The notes beneath the pieces were generated by a model. The model had not been told where the DNA came from. It ran no database searches and saw nothing but the letters and a program-made list of their open reading frames with translations. From NCBI GenBank assembly GCA_002367235.1, contig DFBC01000018.1, forward strand, positions 1 through 16,054: 16,054 nucleotides of DNA, written 5' to 3'. Source of the stretch: Cellvibrionales bacterium UBA3090. Lineage in GTDB: Bacteria > Pseudomonadota > Gammaproteobacteria > Pseudomonadales > Porticoccaceae. Made by a program: the position numbers and the translations under genes. Shown here in pieces: positions 14,758 through 16,054 of this stretch (within the stretch, counting starts at the first letter, position 1; the number at the start of each line of letters is the position of its first letter).

Positions 14758-14783
14758 AAAAAGGCTGGGCAGAGAAACCAGCC
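14758..14783 (-). terminator. Terminator-like hairpin immediately before the queE start codon
   Basis: On the minus strand GGCTGG (14783-14778), a 9-base loop and CCAGCC (14768-14763) are followed at once by TTTTT (14762-14758). Only two bases separate the T-run from the queE ATG. It has the form of an intrinsic terminator and could end cpoB transcripts, or act as an attenuator or translation block for queE. The stem is only 6 bp, so strength is uncertain. Confidence 0.5.
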
Positions 14784-14837
14784 GCATTTTAACCGAAAAT
14801 AAGGTCTTTTGGGCTGAATTACCGCGTGAGTTTACAA

Positions 14838-15653
14838 CTAGAAATTTTCATTTAGATAATTACGAGCCAATCTCGCTGCATTGTCATTACCGCTCGCAGC
14901 CTTTTCAAGCAGCACCTTGGCTTTAGCTTTATTGCCTAACAAATGATAAACCTGACCTAACTTGAATGTTGCATCCGAGGCCTTTCGATGGGCCGGATAA
15001 TTATCCACCACCATGGAAAAGGACTTTCGAGCGTTTTCCAGCTGGTTCTGCAACACATAGATTTCACCTAACCAATAGTGAGAATTAGCCACATACTTCC
15101 CGTTAGGATACTTTGAATAGTGCGCCTTAAACAGGGTGATAGCTTCGGCAACATTGCCCGCTTTTAACTGGTTATAGGCATTACTGTAATGCTCGGTCTC
15201 TTCCGCTGAGCCAACCGCCGCAGGCGTTGATTTAGCTCGCGATCCATCGGTATTAGCACCACCTAGCTTATTATCCACGGGTTGACTAACCGGTGGTTTT
15301 ATCGAACTTTTAATACTATCAGGCGCCGACGTCGACTTACTAAGACGACGATCAAGATCCATATAATCGTCCATTTGTTGAGATTTTAATCGGCCAACCT
15401 CATTATTGAGCTCTTCGACCATGCCTCTCAGGGTTCTCACTTCATCCTGTAAAAGCTGCAATTGATAGTGCACATCACCGCTCGCAACTGAAATGGGCTC
15501 CAGAGGGGTAGCAACCGGAGAGCGCTGCGCCTGTGTCGTCGCGGCCTGAGTCGATGGTGTCGGTGAGTTACCTATATCGACCACCGGAGCCGCAGCCTGG
15601 ATTGAAAAAGAGAAAGGTAATACCAGAACCAACAAAGCAGCGTGAACACGCAT
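14838..15653 (-). CDS. cpoB: CpoB (YbgF), Tol-Pal associated periplasmic cell-division coordinator
   Basis: 271 residues from the chosen ATG. Residues 1-22 form a signal peptide (MRVHAALLVLVLPFSFSIQA), so the protein is periplasmic. A coiled coil at about 62-105 (heptad-like DEVRTLRGMVEELNNEV) matches the trimerising region of CpoB. A Ser/Pro/Lys-rich linker follows, then a TPR domain at about 151-271 with three repeats (the first around EETEHYSNAYNQLKAGNVAE, the second SHYWLGEIYVLQNQLENA, the third ATFKLGQVYHLLGNKAKA). CpoB links peptidoglycan synthesis by PBP1B/LpoB with Tol-driven outer-membrane constriction. A GTG at 15665 would add four residues; the ATG is preferred because it starts a normal signal peptide, with AGGG 11 bases upstream. 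It lies after pal as in the tol-pal cluster, but with a terminator between them. Confidence 0.92.
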   Translation of the reverse strand: MRVHAALLVLVLPFSFSIQAAAPVVDIGNSPTPSTQAATTQAQRSPVATPLEPISVASGDVHYQLQLLQDEVRTLRGMVEELNNEVGRLKSQQMDDYMDLDRRLSKSTSAPDSIKSSIKPPVSQPVDNKLGGANTDGSRAKSTPAAVGSAEETEHYSNAYNQLKAGNVAEAITLFKAHYSKYPNGKYVANSHYWLGEIYVLQNQLENARKSFSMVVDNYPAHRKASDATFKLGQVYHLLGNKAKAKVLLEKAASGNDNAARLARNYLNENF

Positions 15654-15754
15654 GTGAAAAAACACCCTATTAAACCGGGCTAATCAAACCCGAAAATTGT
15701 TTAAACCCAAAGACTGATTAAGAGTCTGAAGGATAACAATCCATCCTGTCGATG

Positions 15755-15787
15755 AAAAACGTCCGGCAATGTTTCCATAGCCGGACG
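15755..15787 (-). terminator. Intrinsic terminator between pal and cpoB
   Basis: On the minus strand CGTCCGGC (15787-15780), a 12-base loop and GCCGGACG (15767-15760) form a perfect 8-bp GC-rich stem followed by TTTTTC (15759-15754). It starts 28 bases after the pal stop. cpoB is therefore either reached by partial read-through or has its own promoter in the 100 bases that follow; no strong promoter was recognised there. Confidence 0.8.
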
Positions 15788-15814
15788 AGTGCTCAAAAAG
15801 CCAGACCACGCGAC

Positions 15815-16054
15815 CTATTTAAGTTCGACACGGCGGTTCATTGCCCAAGAAGCGTCATTACTACCCAGCGACGCAGGGCTTTCTTCGCCGTAACTGATCA
15901 CTTCAATCAATGATCCATTCACGCCTTCCTGAACCAGAAAGTCTCTCGCTGAATTAGCACGACGCTCACCCAGAGCCATGTTGTACTCACGGGTACCACG
16001 TTCATCCGCATGCCCTTCTAAACGAATATTAACCGGGTTAGCTCGAAGCGTTTG
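15815..16054 (-). CDS. pal: Peptidoglycan-associated lipoprotein Pal, C-terminal part (5' truncated by window edge)
   Basis: The minus-strand frame is open from the right edge to a TAG at 15817-15815, giving the last 79 residues. It contains the OmpA-like peptidoglycan-binding signature: NIRLEGHADERGTREYN, then ALGERRANSARDFLVQEGV, IEVISYGEESP, and the ending AMNRRVELK. The Asp of HADERGT and the first Arg of GERRA are where OmpA-family proteins bind the diaminopimelate side chain. Pal is an outer-membrane lipoprotein that anchors the membrane to peptidoglycan and works with TolB; the lipobox is outside the window. The match to Pal is supported by cpoB next door. Confidence 0.93.
   Translation of the reverse strand, partial: QTLRANPVNIRLEGHADERGTREYNMALGERRANSARDFLVQEGVNGSLIEVISYGEESPASLGSNDASWAMNRRVELK

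Noticed and set aside
14756..14837. preQ1 riboswitch before queE
   Set aside because: The gap is 82 bases and shows a terminator-like hairpin but not the preQ1 class I aptamer pattern (C-rich loop followed by an A-rich tail).
1..16054. CRISPR arrays, insertion sequences, phage genes, toxin-antitoxin pairs or defence islands
   Set aside because: No spaced direct repeats, transposase, integrase or recognisable defence gene was seen; nearly all coding DNA is assigned to housekeeping or envelope genes.

Overview
The window looks like chromosomal core genome from a gammaproteobacterium, probably a marine, Cellvibrionales-like or Pseudomonas-like lineage. This rests on gene content and order: a tol-pal end (pal-cpoB), then queE-queC, tRNA-Lys, nadA, bepA and a PerM-type permease, an arrangement I recall from pseudomonads and their relatives. 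The homodimeric-type aceE and an AceF with Asn in its catalytic motif fit the same group. Species cannot be fixed from the sequence alone. GC content by eye is about half or slightly below, and no segment stands out as foreign apart from a short AT-rich intergenic stretch.

Layout from left to right. Bases 2-898 are the 3' part of a DEAD-box RNA helicase (DeaD/CsdA) on the plus strand, ending at a perfect bidirectional terminator hairpin. A small secreted DUF4864-like protein follows on the minus strand (973-1422), then about 400 bases without a convincing gene. Next on the minus strand is the pyruvate dehydrogenase pair aceE-aceF (6155 down to 1825), with a well-formed promoter whose -10 box lies inside a GntR/FadR-type palindrome. 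Upstream, still on the minus strand, are a periplasmic pitrilysin/insulinase-type zinc protease (6406-9267) and an AI-2E/PerM family permease (9325-10416). The plus-strand bepA gene (M48 metalloprotease with TPR repeats) diverges from the permease and converges, with an 11-bp gap, on nadA (quinolinate synthase). Beyond nadA, all on the minus strand, come a strong intrinsic terminator, tRNA-Lys(UUU), queC, queE, cpoB, another intrinsic terminator and the 3' end of pal at the right edge.

Functional themes. AceE and AceF are E1 and E2 of the pyruvate dehydrogenase complex; the E3 gene (lpd) is not here. BepA, CpoB, Pal and the pitrilysin-like protease are envelope proteins acting in outer-membrane assembly, Tol-Pal/peptidoglycan coordination and periplasmic proteolysis. 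QueE and QueC catalyse consecutive steps to preQ0, the precursor of queuosine in tRNA. NadA makes quinolinate for NAD. I found no CRISPR array, insertion sequence, phage gene, toxin-antitoxin pair or defence system, and nothing that amounts to a new biological system. The most interesting items are regulatory: the operator-promoter overlap before aceEF, a terminator-like hairpin that ends two bases before the queE start codon, and an unoccupied tRNA-Lys locus of a kind used by integrative islands in Pseudomonas.
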